Source: Ampullaceana balthica (taxonomy: Eukaryota > Mollusca > Gastropoda > Lymnaeidae). From it: a stretch of 64,000 bases of DNA. Both the position numbers and the translations under genes were made by a program. The stretch is from assembly GCA_944989445.1 (NCBI GenBank), contig CALYLW010001073.1, positions 124,001-188,000 of the forward strand, written 5' to 3'. Positions within the stretch are counted from its first letter, which is position 1. Every line of letters begins with the position of its first letter. Of this stretch, positions 1 through 12,459 are shown piece after piece. The notes beneath the pieces were generated by a model. That model saw nothing but the letters and a program-made list of their open reading frames with translations. It did no database searches and was not told where the DNA came from.

Positions 1-183
1 AGACTACGTACAATCATTTATTTGTGTAAGGGTGGGGGCAGGAGGTCTTGTAATAAGAAACCAATGTAATCAAACGTCACAATTACCAAATATCACAAGT
101 ACATTTTTGTGTAAAAGTCAAAGGCTGCAATTATTACAGCTAAAGTCAAAAGTCACAATAACAATACAAGTTAGCAAAAAATT

Positions 184-197
184 AGACGAACTTATCT

Positions 198-228
<31 letters not shown>

Positions 229-345
229 GTACAGACGCTCCTTCTATACAGAAGATTATTGCGTAAACGCTTATCCATGGTGTATGTTTAGTTTTGCATT
301 TTTACTAGAGTTTTAAATGTTGATAGAGGGTTGGTTTTACTGGTT
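184..345 (-). mobile_element. 3' end of a non-LTR retrotransposon (LINE), truncated
   Basis: Read on the minus strand this is about 115 bp of LINE 3' untranslated region followed by a tail of about seven ATAAG units (seen on the plus strand as TATCT units at about 190-228). The same 3' region lies downstream of the reverse transcriptase fragment at 58925-60003, which identifies the family. Four copies in the window have the same orientation. Severe 5' truncation is normal for LINEs. Confidence 0.7.
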
Positions 346-2805
346 TGAGCAGACTATACTTAAATCATACAGTTATCAAGCTGCACCCGTTATCGACCGC
401 GAATGACTTCAAAATGCCAATAAACGTTTGCTCGTTTGCCACCTAACAGCCCACCATTTCTTTCGCGCCAAAACTTGGTGCCGGCCGCCCACCCGCAGGG
501 GTTCTACACGGGTCTGAATGGATTGACCTCCCACGATATTGTACCGGGCTGGTCTCAGATTGGATAAACATGTTAGACTGCCATCCAGTAAGTATAGGGC
601 TGGAATTTTGGTGACTTTTCAGTAATATAGCTACAGACATTTCAAAAACATGGAATTTATGTATTAAGGTAGAAAAGTGTATTTTTTTGTTATTATTTGA
701 ATTCCACAGTTTAAAAAAAATGCTATCCAAATAAACCAAGATTTAAATTTAGTTAGGTGAAATTATATGATTCCAGTAAGATAATAGTATCATTGTTGGA
801 TGTTGATTTTGCAGCGTACGTTTGCATTTTTCTGCCAACCCCTCATATTCAGAGGCCTCATTTATCAAAGGTATCATTACACATTAATAAAAGCTTATTT
901 AACGAGCTGAAATAAATTCAACCATTTAGCTCTACGTCGAAAATTCTGCCTATAACGAATGTCCTAATAATTCAAATGCTTCGTAACTAGTGAGTGGTAA
1001 AGCATAATGAATTATATATATTTAAAATATTTAAACTACATATTCACTGGTTTCCATATCCACGAGTCTATGTCTGCTTTGTGTATTATAAATTTCATAA
1101 AAAGGAACTGTAGACAAATGGGAACAAATATTTTTCACTGAACATGGATATGTCAATAAATTCAAGGATCGTTTCATTGAAATTTTCTGTATAATTTATA
1201 TCACTGTCATTGTCCTACAAATGTCATCTTGTAGTGTGTTTGCAACAAAGCTCTTTTACATGGATACTCAGGTGTTTGCACAAATTGCCAAGTTCTTCTA
1301 AGAAAATATGTAATGTCAGATTTATTGAGTAAGGATTTAAAGCCAGTCATAAAATTTCTGTCGCCTTATCCGTTTAATTTTCTAAGTTAAATTGCAATTT
1401 AAAATTTAAAAGAAAAGAAAGAACACAATAAAAAATACTCCCAAGTAAATTTTACTTTAAACATTTTAAAATAAAATGGATGGCCAGGTTCCGTTGCTAG
1501 CTATATAGGCAAATGGATACTGGCAATCAGGACCATTTCAGGTAAAAGTTAAGAGTTTAAGGATTATTTAGAATTTTGCCACTCCCTCCCTTTAGTTTGA
1601 CGCCTCGTCACAAACCACCACACGCCTTTCTCCTTTCAAAACCTTTTTGTCACTCTCTCTGGCATCTATAGATTAAATTAATGTTCAAATAGTTAAGGCA
1701 GAGTAACACTGTATTAGTCTAAACATTATAATTACTATTCGATATATATAGACAAAGATTGCAAACATGAATGAATAGATAAGTAATCAAGAGAATATAG
1801 GATTTTGACAGCAGATTATGTCACAAGCTTTGGTTTTATCTTATCGGTTACAAACTCTCCTTCTAGACTAGACAGAAGATTATTGCTTCAACATAAATAA
1901 TTATTTTAAAAAATATACTATTCGAACTGTCTTTATTGAGTTATGACATTATGTTCTGTCGATGAGTGTGAGTAAAAGAAAAAAAAAGAAGAAACGTTTT
2001 GAACTTGTCATGATTTAAATGCTGCACCTGAACCTGAACATGAACCTGAACATGAATTTACCCCCGTGTCATCTGCTACACTTTCCGGAAAACTTTTAAT
2101 TTGTTTTGTTATGGTGACGCCGAAGGTGTTACTCTTTCAAAAAGGGCAGCCCTGTCCGCTCAATATTTCGTTACTAGTTTTCTAATCCTTTATTTCCGCA
2201 ACGAACTAGTTTACTCCCAACTCTTCAGAGAAAATGGATTAGTGCTGGACACATCTACGGCCAGACCCGATGGTCATTGTGTTATGTAACGTCGCATCGT
2301 GGAGGAACGAACATGATTCGAGGACTTAGGAGGTACGAAATATGCAGACATTACAATTGAAAAGAAAATCTAAATAATTTAACATTGGAACTACTAAATT
2401 TAAGGAACATAGTATCCAGGAAGTCTCCGCCCATGTACAGATCTCCACTTATTTTAAACATGGAATTTATACTTAAAGTTCATCACAGCGTATTGTGTTC
2501 CCTAAGTTACCAAGAAAATTCAAGTACGGTCTTTTTAAATTACATTGTTTGCCAGATCCGCTCACGGGACTTAAGTGTCTTGACCCATTGTTATAAGCCA
2601 TAAGCTGTATACCGGTACATAAATTATGAAAATATTTGCCTGTTGATGAATCTTAGCCATACTTTTTAGATACCTTTATAAACCTATCTGAAACAGTATC
2701 ACACAGGAAAATGTGATTAATTTTTAAAAATTAAAATAGGTATTTCAATGGGAAAAAGGATCCCATCTGTAGCTGGATCTTATTAATATATTGGATACTA
2801 TAGGG
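346..2805. other. No gene seen; AT-rich intergenic DNA
   Basis: No ORF has recognisable protein features and no long repeat stands out. The only identifiable piece is a short LINE tail remnant near 1838-1895. The small ORFs at 443-739 and 2101-2289 have no recognisable domain or codon pattern. Confidence 0.5.
1838..1895 (-). mobile_element. Decayed LINE 3' tail
   Basis: TTATCTTATC followed by a diverged form of the sequence CTCCTTCTATACAGAAGATT found in the other copies of this LINE tail (184-345, 18700-18775, 58930-59050). Confidence 0.5.
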
Positions 2806-3006
2806 CAGTGGGGGGGCGAACCTTTTTGGGGCCGCGTTCCCAAAATTCAACCAAAACCCATTTATTTATAGCAACGTGCCAACACTCCAATGAAACCCGA
2901 AAATAGGGATTTGGCTTGATTAAGGAAGTAATATTTTAGTCACGTGCCGGCTGATGAGGCTCTGCGTGCCGGCTGTGGCACGCGAGCCCTAGGTTCGCCA
3001 TCACTG
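2806..3006. mobile_element. hAT-type miniature element (201 bp)
   Basis: Termini are CAGTGGGGGGGCGAACCT and the near inverse AGGTTCGCCATCACTG. Eight-bp flanks CTATAGGG and TTATAGGG form a target duplication with one mismatch, as expected for hAT elements. It is the same family as 31955-32152 and 41860-42239. Confidence 0.8.
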
Positions 3007-3057
3007 TTATAGGGGATGTGTACCATGCCAGGGTATACGATTTTTCTAGTAAATTTG

Positions 3058-3255
3058 ATCTTACCTGGGGTTCCACAAAGAACCGGATCTCTTTGTCAAC
3101 GAGATAACTTTGGGTTACGGGGAAAATGGGATCGTGCCGGGGAAAGTGATCTTACCTGGGAACAGTATTCCACAAAGAACCGCATCTCTTTGTCAACGAG
3201 ATAACTTTGGGTTACGGGAAAAATGGGATCGTGTCGGGGAAAGTGATCTTACCTG
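3058..3255. repeat. 97-bp tandem duplication
   Basis: Two adjacent copies, period about 97 bp, each containing TTCCACAAAGAACCG and ATAACTTTGGGTTACGG. A third copy begins at 3242 and stops at once. Confidence 0.75.
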
Positions 3256-3602
3256 TTAACGCAAAATTTAATATGCCATATATGAGAATATCTTTTGAAA
3301 TGTAGTCATTTGAATTATTTTTTTTTATAAACCTGGCCTTTAAGTTACATTTAAAGTAAATGGCTTCATGTGTATGTGTGTGTTTTTCAAATACCTTCCT
3401 GTCTGCACAGGGTATATTGGCTTTATATTAATTATCATCCCAGAGAAATAATTGTTTATTTCCATAGATCTCTATACCTTACTTTGAATGTTCCCGCTAT
3501 CAGAGAATTACCCTTTTCATATGTATACTTATGACCCACTGTACGTTGTCTGGTCAAGAGTAAATTCAGTGCAAATCTTGGCATTTTTAAAGATTTATCT
3601 AA

Positions 3603-6297
3603 GGGGCCGTCCATAAATGACGTCACGCTATTTTGGCCGTTCCCCCCCTTCCCCCCACCCCGTCGTCATGCGTCGTCACAAAAAGTTATACCCCCCTCCA
3701 AAAATAAGTCACAAAGCTTTGACGAAAAATAAATAAATAAATAAATAAAAACATCAAAAAACAACCTTATTTTCTATTTGAAAATAAGTATGTTTCAAAT
3801 CACTTTTTTTGTCATTTAAGAATTTATTAAGTGTAGGTCTGCATTGTAATATCGTAACACACGTGAAGCTATGTAAAAGGTCATTTTAATAAATTGTAAG
3901 CCAGTGCTTCTCAAACTTTTTCTCATTAGACGACCGCAGGAATTTTTCCATTTCACCAGGTACCGTGCATTCTTTTCCAGTTTTGACGTGATTTTCCTTG
4001 TACTGACGTGATAGCAAAATGAGCCCCTAGATGGCTTAAAGCTTGTTTTATATAATAATTTTTAAAAAAAATTTGTTTAGTTGCCAAGGCATATCAAGAC
4101 AGCTAACGAACAATGCAGCGGTAATGTCAAAAACCCTTTGATGTGATTAACCTTCAAGCTCGCGAGTGTGACTATTGATATTGCAAGGATCATTTCATTG
4201 TTGATAGACCTAGAATATATAAATACGGGACAAATTGATTTCGATCTCATAATATCAGTTTTCCTTTTAAGTATATGCACGTCAAAGGTATTTGATATAA
4301 AATTACAACATTAATATCAAATCTCATGTTTTTTTTAAATTATTTGGTATGCGCTGGAAGAGGAATATGGCGAGTACTGTACGAACCCCATATTTGTGCA
4401 GGAAAGTAGGGCGTCATATTGTGCGTCACAAAATACAGTAATTCATGCAAGTTGAAGACTGAAAAATACTCTGACATTAATAAAATATACAATAGTATCA
4501 TAACTTTTTACTCCGAATCACACGAGTTTTTTTGGTGCTTTTTGTGGTTGTTGCGTTGTTGTTGTTGTTTTTTTCACCATTTTTTTCACGATTTCAAGTG
4601 CGTCACACAAGAGCTGTAAATATAATGCCACCAATGGACGAGGCGTGTTTAAATTGTTGCATTCTCTTGTGGAGTTTATAAACTAATGAAAAATGCACGG
4701 CTACCGCTATCGGGCGGTTTAACCGAGGGGTCGGTGAACAGCGGTGTATCATCTCATTTGGTGTAAAAAGGGAACTCTTGGGGGGTAATGCTGAATCATT
4801 GTGGGCATATAATTTCGCTAGAATCCGCTCCTTTTGGGTTATTAATTATATTAACATAAACTTTTATAATTTTAATTTTTAGGTATCCGATTGAACCTGT
4901 CCGTTTTTTAAAAAACGTTTAACCGGCCTTCAAAAAACGAACCGTGTTAACATCCTTAGACTATATTTTATTTTAATGCATACAAATTAAACATTGACTT
5001 TTAACCATCACGGTTAACTTCTAGTTTAAAAAATATATATTTAAAAATAATATTTTTAAAATGTATTTTTTAAAAATCCCTCAATTGACTGTCGGGTATC
5101 CCGTAAGAAAGAGGTCGGCGAACAGGGGTAAATTACCTCATCTGGGGTCAAATTGAATTCTTGGGGATAATGCAGACTCATTTGGGACATATAACATGCA
5201 CTACAATCCACTAGATATATTAAAATACGTCATGTGTACCGTAATTTATACGTGTACGCTTCGAACATATGCCCACTATTGAACCGGTTCCATCCAGAAA
5301 ATGAATTTTTTAAATTTGACAACTATGTAGATTTCTTACCTACGTACTATACGAAGACACCTAAATCCACCCTACTTTCATTTATATTGACACGAGTGAC
5401 AATAATATTAATCCACATGACTTGACTGTATCAAGTATCCTTTCTGTAATATTTTAAAATTAATGCCCTGAAAACTGAGCTAAGAAGAAAAGTTGTTTTG
5501 TGCTAATCTCGAATTGTGATGTCAAGAATTTGATGCATTCAATAAAGTTAATGAATACTATTATATCTAGAATGGCCAGGGGCGTTAGACCAAAAACCAA
5601 TCGAAAAATTATATCAAACTTATAAAGTTTATAATTCTATCAAATAGATCCCCCACCCCCACCTCCCAAAATGGATATTCCGCGTCTTTTTGACTTAATA
5701 TCTACACATAATCCTATTCATATCATTTTTAGACACTCATCATACTTGTAAAACTCACCAGTTGCTTTTTCGTTATGACGCACCCACAAATCCCCACCCG
5801 ATTCATGTGGGCAGGACCTCGAGTCTGGGGGGGGTAACGCACACATAAACTTGTATATTTTGGGGTAAAGGGCAAAAAAGTTTGCCGACTCCTACCGTAA
5901 GAGAACCAAACGGAGCTGGGGTTACATCACAAATGCTTTGATGTCAACATCAAACGACGCTGGGTAACAATTTTATACGTTCTCTTGTGGGTTCTCAAAC
6001 TTAAGGATTATAACTAGATTTAATTTTCATTTCTTGATAACTTACGCCAACCGGCGTCTGATCGCCTACGGACCAGCACTTTGAGAAGCACTGATGGTTT
6101 TTAAAAAAAATATTTAAAAAATCATTAAATTAATTGTAAGCGACCAAATATTACAGTGGAAATTTTATTTAAAGTTACCCTTTTGATGTGACGTCACATT
6201 TCTTCAACACCCTCCCTCCCCCTCGTCACGCATCGTCACAAAAGTGTGACCCCCCCTCCCCCCGCCTAGATGCGTGACGTCATTTATGGACGGCTCC
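3603..6297. mobile_element. TIR DNA transposon relic, TAA target duplication
   Basis: The ends are inverted repeats of about 25 bp: GGGGCCGTCCATAAATGACG at the left, and at the right a sequence whose reverse complement is the same with one mismatch. A TAA lies directly outside each end (3600-3602 and 6298-6300). A 3-bp TAA duplication fits PIF/Harbinger-like elements, but no transposase is visible, so the superfamily is unproven. A second element (3902-6093) is nested inside and accounts for most of the length. Related copies are at 8779-9531 and 15169-15978. Confidence 0.75.
3902..6093. mobile_element. hAT-like element nested in the TIR element
   Basis: Begins CAGTGCTTCTCAAAC and ends TTTGAGAAGCACTG, a hAT-style inverted terminus. 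TTGTAAGC precedes the left end (3894-3901) and recurs at 6134-6141, 40 bp beyond the right terminus. That is consistent with a target duplication if the true right boundary is 6133. No transposase ORF is seen. Two internal segments (about 4700-4830 and 5080-5220) repeat each other around TCGGCGAACAG, and a third copy is at 58690-58850 in the other orientation. Confidence 0.55.
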
Positions 6298-7479
6298 TAA
6301 AGCGAACAAAAATAAAACGTAAATATTTCCCTCTATTTAATTTGATTTAGTTTAGTATAAAGAGCTACCCCTTGTTCAGTGCAGTCCTTTTATTATATAG
6401 GATTATTGTCATTATAAAGATAAGAAATAGTTTGAAATATTTTCTTTATTCCACTTATTATCTGTAAAAACGCGCTAATTCATCTAAAAACTTTAAAAGG
6501 AAATAAAATAAAGCAGTAAAAAACCAAGTTTTTGACTATAAATCCTTTATGTACTAGACGTAACTAAAAAAATGTTCATTATAATACGCAGCGCAAGACC
6601 ATCCAAAAATACAAAATTGCAGTTGTGTCGTAAAACATGTTTAACACAATGCGCACCGCTCAGGAACAGTGGCGTCACTAGGGGGGGGGGCGGGGGGGGG
6701 CGGGCCGCCCCGGGTGAAACCCATCAGGGGGTGACACCCGAGCCTAAAATTTTACTGTGTACGATTTTATGTGAGAAAAAAAGATGACAATTTTTTTAAT
6801 CTAGAAAGAAATTAAGAAATACAATGAAATACGTTAAACGCGAAAACTCTTATTAAAAAAAAATCAGTTAACTTGCAATAATAAAACAGTCCAAACACAC
6901 AAACAATATTAAAACAAAATAGGAAAAAAGAAAAGAAACATTCGCAGCAAGGGGAGATCTTTAAAAAAACGGCTGCAATGAAAGAGGCAGTATGTTGTGT
7001 TTTAAAAGATATAAAGCCATTTGGGCTTGGACACACCGACAGCATGGACAAATCCCACCTCACAACTCCCTCCACCACAGTTGGGTGGGGGATACGATTT
7101 TTATCCCCAACACCAAAAGATGGGTTTTCTTTGTTGATGTTTTTCTTGAGGAAAATTATGATTTCAATGTCTTTGAGTTAATATTTTGTTAAATATATAT
7201 TTATTAAAGGCGTGAAAGCATAGATATGCATGTTTATATACAGGTATTCCTCCGGTTACGACGGTCCCATCCCGAATTACGCTGTTTCGTGGCTACGAAC
7301 GCACCCCCATAAAGAATAATATTACGCGTTATTCCGTATTTTAAAATATTTTTAAAAAGCAATTTTTCACGAGGTAACGAATTTTTTTCTCTAATTGAAA
7401 TAAAAAAAAATTATTGAAAAAATATGTATGATTATTATTTCAACCTATAAATTTCGTTTAAGAATTTTTCAAATGGTGA

Positions 7480-8720
7480 AGTTTTCAATCAAGTCAATAA
7501 AGCTGAGTAAGCTTACAAGTTCCTTTTCAATGCTCATTAGAGAAGAGAGAGCATATTCAGTCTTTTTTTCACCATGCAAATTCAAACTCATTATATATTC
7601 TTTTCAACTTTGAAAAGGATCGCTCTCAGCTGCAGTTTGATGTCATCATTGAAAGATAGATGTGAAGTGCGATGTGTACATTTGTAAAGGACTGTGTGAA
7701 ATATAGCTCATTCAAAATCAGCAAAAATTTTAGCTCTGTGCACGTTTTTTTTTGAGTTTCGCTTTGTGCTACTTCCTTTTCCTTACCCTGAGCCTGGGGC
7801 TGGACAATAACTTTTTTAAGAGTTCTGAAAATTGGACTAATTCTGAAGGTAAGCAGTCTTCGATATCACTTGAATGTTCTTCCATTAACTTGGCTGCTGC
7901 CCATCGGGTGGCGAAATTGCTGAGCTCAGTTAAGTCTGCATAAGACAGCCAAATTTCTCATGGATGTCTTTATATGCGCCTAACCGATATTGTAGGGCTT
8001 AAGAAAGTTTGTCAATGATGACCAGAAATACCTCAATCTTGAATTTTTGTCTCGAGGAGAGTACTGTTTTGTTGATGTCCCTTTATCAAACTGACGCTTT
8101 CTTTTTTGTTTGATAGTATTGAAGATTGTTTACACTATTTTTACCACGGACTTTTCCTTTCTTTTGTCTTCATAGGAATCACATTAAGAATGCTATCTTT
8201 TAACAAACTTAATGAGATACTTCCTTTCTAAAATTGTTTCCCAAATTTCAAGCAAAATGGCGACTTCCAGTTGTTCAATTTCCTTTAGAAATCCTTCTTC
8301 TTCAAGTCGAAAGTCACGTGGCTGATTTTCATTTGTTGCTAATTCTTACAGTGCTGCGAAATTCTCATGGTATGAGTTATTAATAGTCCTTACAGCATCA
8401 TGTCAGGCTGACCATCTTGTGTCAGACAAGGCTTTGTTAGCATGTATCAATTTCATGTTTTTGAAGTTATGTCAACGATGAGTAGATGCAACAAGCCGGG
8501 TATAAAGATTTTGCAGAAGACAAAAAAACTGACCGTAGCAGGACAACATGCTGCTCTTTTCCCAACCAAATTAAAGGAATGAGCTACAATGAACTTCTCA
8601 CGAAGAATAGCCTGGTTTCCGTTATTCTTCCTACTCATTTGCAGGATTGCTGCATGACTGTCCAAGGCATTTTCAGGGATTCGTACAAACATAATAGCCT
8701 GCATCTTTATAGTTTGGGGT
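7480..8720 (-). pseudogene. Degenerate hAT transposase (ZMYM1-like)
   Basis: Minus-strand reading in shifting frames gives hAT transposase landmarks in the right order. Near 8600 is HSFNLVGKRAACCP; near 8430-8450 is LSDTRWSA, a hallmark of this family; next comes a stretch rich in acidic residues ending FLKEIEQLEVAILLEIWE; near 8000 is VFLVIIDKLS; near 7530 is a C-terminal dimerisation-type segment with MSIEKELVS. Many stops and frameshifts interrupt it, so it is dead. In live members this protein cuts and joins the element ends. The family assignment is from motif recognition, not a search. Confidence 0.75.
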
Positions 8721-8778
8721 CCTTAAATTATTGGGGGCTTTAGCCCGTTCAGCACCCCCCTTTTAATCCGCCATAGGG

Positions 8779-9531
8779 GGAGTGTCACGCATCTGTGACG
8801 ATGTGGTACGAGGAGGGGGGTGTTTGAGAAATGTGACGTCACATCAAAAACGCGCAACTTTAAATAAAAGTTCCATTTAAATATTTGATTGTTTACCATT
8901 TATTTAATTACGTTTTCAATGACTTCACGCGTGTTACGATATTAGAGTGCAGACTTACCCTAAATACATATTTAAATGAATTTTTTTTAAAAAAAACGTA
9001 AAAAAACAAGTTTTTGACTATAAATCCTTTATGTACGAGACTTAACTAAAAGAATATTCATTATAATAAGCAGCTCAATACCATTCAAAAGTACAAAATT
9101 GCAGTTGTGTCGTAAAACATGTTTAATATAATGCGCACCGATCAATAATATGTTTCAATACGGTACATGTGATCGATCTGAAATTTTGATACATTGTTTT
9201 TATCATCGTTACGAAACTGCCTTCAAAATTTCAGCTCGCTAGCTTACGAGGAAACGGGTTAAAAATTGATCCAAAGTTTTGGCGACAAGCAAGGGCGCAA
9301 GGGTGCAAGCAAGCAACCAGACACCACGAGTTAATATAAAGGATTTAAAAATAATTTGCAACATGCTAATTTTTATTGAGAAAATACGGCTTGGGGGGGG
9401 GGAGGTTCAAAGCTTTGTGACGTCATATCGTAAAAAAGGGGTGGGGTCTAAATTTTTGTGACAAAGTATGACGCTGGGGTAGGGTGGGGTAAAAATCGGC
9501 AACCTCGCGTGACGTCATTTATGGACGGTCC
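8779..9531. mobile_element. TIR element, second copy, carrying an R540 repeat
   Basis: The right end reads GTGACGTCATTTATGGACGG and matches the ends of 3603-6297. The left end is partly lost: the outermost 20 bp or so do not match, and homology starts around GTCACGCATCTGTGACGATG. It is nested inside the hAT relic and contains an R540 copy at the same internal position as the copy at 15169-15978. Confidence 0.65.
8996..9347 (-). repeat. R540 copy inside the TIR element
   Basis: Starts AAGTTTTTGACTATAAATCC and ends ATATAAAGGATTT, belonging to the same diverged subfamily as 6520-9960. It contains the conserved core with GATCGATCTGAAATTTTGAT. Confidence 0.6.
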
Positions 9532-10061
9532 CTTCAGTCATGAAGGGGTGACACCATGAGCTACCGCCCCGGGTGACACCAACCCTAGTGACGCCTCTGA
9601 TCAGGAATATGTTTATAAAAAGTGTTGTCAATAAAATACGCACCTTATTACGCGACAGAAAGGTTGTTCAATATAATACCCACCGCGACACTCTATCTCA
9701 AAAAATAACATGATACATAGGAATAAATAAAATAATCTAAAAATGCAATAATTTAATTACAGTACATGCGATCGATCTTAATTTTGATACATAGTTTTTA
9801 TCATCGCCATGAGTCTGCCTGCTAAATTTCAACTCGCTAGCATACGAGGAAGTGGGTTAAAAATCGATCCAAAGTTTTGGCGACCGACAATCAAGCAAGC
9901 AATCAAGGGTTCAAACAAACAGACACCACGAGTTAATATAAAGGATTTAAAAACAAAAAATGTGCTGATCTGTGAAGATTGTTTCGGCCTCCCAATTGTT
10001 ATTTTCTAAACTCCGACTCCACTTAAAAATTGGATTATATTTTGATTATTTTTCCATCGAT

Positions 10062-10546
10062 GATTTTTTAATCCCTTATATTAACTTCGCGGCCGTCTCT
10101 CTCTGTCTTGGGCTCGGCGGGCGGGCGGGCGGAAAAACAGAAGTCAAAAATGACCCACTTCCCATGATCCGATCGAACTGAAATTTGGCACACGGACCCG
10201 TCTGACCTAACAATGCATCGTATCAAAATTTCAGATCGATCGAACGTACCGTAATTAAATTAATGCATTTTTAGTTTATCCATATATGAGTTATGTAATT
10301 CAAAATTCACTGTTTGTTATTGTTTTTCTTCTGCCAGTTTCACGTGAGTTTGAGTTGACGCCGACCGTCGTGTTGACGCCGACCGTCGTGCCGACACCCC
10401 CTCACATCCCACCCCCATTTATTAAAGACAAGGGACATCACTCGGTGTCAGTCTGTAAATGTTTGAAAATAATCAATACTGTTAGTTATGTCTCATATAT
10501 AAGGGATTTATAGTCAAAAACTTTGTTTTTACGGGTTTGTTTTATT
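10062..10546 (+). repeat. R540 repeat, single copy
   Basis: Begins AATCCCTTATATTAACTTC, then CTCTCTCTGTC and a GGGCGGGC run, the core ATTTCAGATCGATCGAAC, and ends near TATAAGGGATTTATAGTC plus TTTTTACGGGTTTG. No coding potential is seen. See 22399-24021 for the family description. Confidence 0.75.
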
Positions 10547-12190
10547 GGAAAGGTTGTCACCACTCGTAGGCTAGAGAGAATTGTCTAAAACTTTTGGGAT
10601 AAATCACACGTTACAGAATAGGTGGAGGGAAGAATGCAATCGTGGTCCTCTCTCCATGCACGCGGCCAACGCAGTGATCAATAGGACAGTTCGATCAGGA
10701 GGAGGCTAATGATGGATTGATTGCCTCCCCTGATTGAGATGTCGTGTAGGCCCTCTACCGTTTTGGCAGGCTCTAATGGTCTCAAGAGTAGCCGTTTTTT
10801 CCCTCATATTTTATTACATACCGCTTCACGTTTCCAATTAATATCGTCATTGTGGGGGTGGTGTGACTCAGCACAAATCACACACGTTTTTGCTAACTTT
10901 TCCACGTCCGTAAACCAAGTAAAATTAACGTTCTTATTAATAGTTTAATGGGGTATTGTATACATGAAACTGAAGGGTCACATTAAATCAAAGCCACAAA
11001 GGTTTTAATAAAATATATGGTGGTAAATGTGTAACTTTATTTGAAAACAAAGGGAGAACACCAACTCGCTTGACCATGTTACATCTTAGAGTTCTTTTAG
11101 AATCAATATCTATTTTAGGTTAGCTCATATTTGATGTGTTGCCTGCTTAATTAATAGCATGCCGAATATTATAATCTTTATTGCCACGTTTAACCAAAAT
11201 TGTGTCATCTAAGACCTAAGAGATTACCTTTCAACGCGTCATTTCTGAGGCCTTCACAATATTTGTGGCACAGATTTAACTATCAGTCGATTCTATAAAA
11301 TATTAACATGAAATCCCCACGCCCCCAACCCCTTTTTCTTCAGGTCTCGGAAATCCATAAAAATGAACAAGAAAGTCACCAAGACATCGTCAGAAGGCTA
11401 GTTGCGTTAATCAGCAAAGATTACACCAATATTTTTGTGTCACGTTATTCATCTTTGAGTCAGAGAACAACATCTCTATAGCGTTTACCTGAATTCTTGT
11501 ATCAGCTCATACAGCACGACCAGAGATCATGGAATCTCCATAACATCCACTTAACGTTGGAGATGGAGCGGCATCTTTACCGTAATAACTTGGTGTAAAC
11601 ACGGAATACGATTTCCTTCTCTTTATTTTCATAGCCTGTAACTTTTACCGTTCTCTCAAGTTAATTATAAACATTTTTCAACACATTTTGTTGAACTAAA
11701 ATGTCACGTAAGGAGGTGAAGACAACTCTTTATTGCTTGCTCCGTATGCCTCAGGTATATAAAAAAAACAATGATCAAATTTATAAATTCAGATCTATTA
11801 TTTTAAATTTCGTAGGAGTGCTCTAACTTTTAATTGTGTGAGATATGTTTAAGGCTTGAAATATCGATGTGATTCTATTTCATGAACACTTTCTTCGTCC
11901 TCATTTATAAAGGCGGTAAATGACTATAACAAAATTTGAATGCTATTATAATAACATAGCCCATAAATATCACAAATTGAAATTAAGCTGGCCACACTAT
12001 TTTAACACACTGTGTGCTCTTTGTAACCATCAGGCCTGCTGAGAAGCTTCTATTGCCACTTAGGTAGCCAAGGGTTAACAACTCTCATGGTGTATGTAAT
12101 AAAATTCATACTATGAGGATGAATAGGGGTAAAGGAATTCTGTGGATCAATAAATAAGAAACACCAGCGCACCCAGGAGGTAGCAGTTCG
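10547..12190. other. No gene seen upstream of the SLC46-like gene
   Basis: Unique-looking AT-rich DNA. It should contain the promoter and any 5' untranslated exon of the transporter gene, but I can point to no convincing TATA box or exon. An 11-base string AGTTCGAACCT at about 12184-12196 resembles a tRNA B box. Confidence 0.4.
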
Positions 12191-12205
12191 AACCTCGCCA
12201 ACAAC

Positions 12206-12459
12206 ATGTTCGGTCAGTCATGCATCCTGGGTGGCTGTCTGGCCGAGATCGTCTTCTTCCTGTACAAGACAGGGGAGGCGATGTTGGACGCCGCGGTGCG
12301 ACCTTTCGTCATCAATGCCGTCTGCCACGACCTGACCCGTGACATGGTCATCGTGTCACATGACTGGACGCCCCGACAGGTGTCGTTCATGAATGGCACC
12401 CTGGATCCTTGTGATTATCTGGATGAGCTCCCTGGGATCGAGGCACCTGTACAAGCGAG
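12206..12459 (+). CDS. SLC46-like exon 1 (or first coding exon seen)
   Basis: Encodes helix 1 (LAEIVFFLYKTGEAML) and the first outer loop with MNGT (N-glycosylation site) and a CDYLDE segment, ending ...EAPVQA plus two bases. The phase 2 donor is GCGAG followed by GTAGGT. The methionine at 12206 is the first in frame; a TAA lies about 48 bases upstream in frame, and the stretch between could instead be reached by splicing. The last 20 bases of the exon are the founder of the 41-bp array that follows. Confidence 0.75.

Larger units (their letters stand above)
6667..9599. mobile_element. hAT DNA transposon relic (2.9 kb) with inactive transposase
   Basis: Left terminus CAGTGGCGTCACTAGGG and right terminus CCCTAGTGACGCCTCTG are inverted repeats. 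Flanks CTCAGGAA and ATCAGGAA are an 8-bp target duplication with one mismatch. A degenerate hAT transposase lies on the minus strand inside. A long G run follows the left terminus. A TIR element (8779-9531) has since inserted near the right end. Confidence 0.8.
6520..9960 (-). repeat. R540 repeat copy, split by the hAT insertion at 6667-9599
   Basis: The left part (6520-6666) and right part (9600-9960) together make one diverged R540 copy, running from GTTTTTGACTATAAATCC to GAGTTAATATAAAGGATTT. The split falls exactly at the hAT element, showing that R540 was the older target. Confidence 0.6.
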
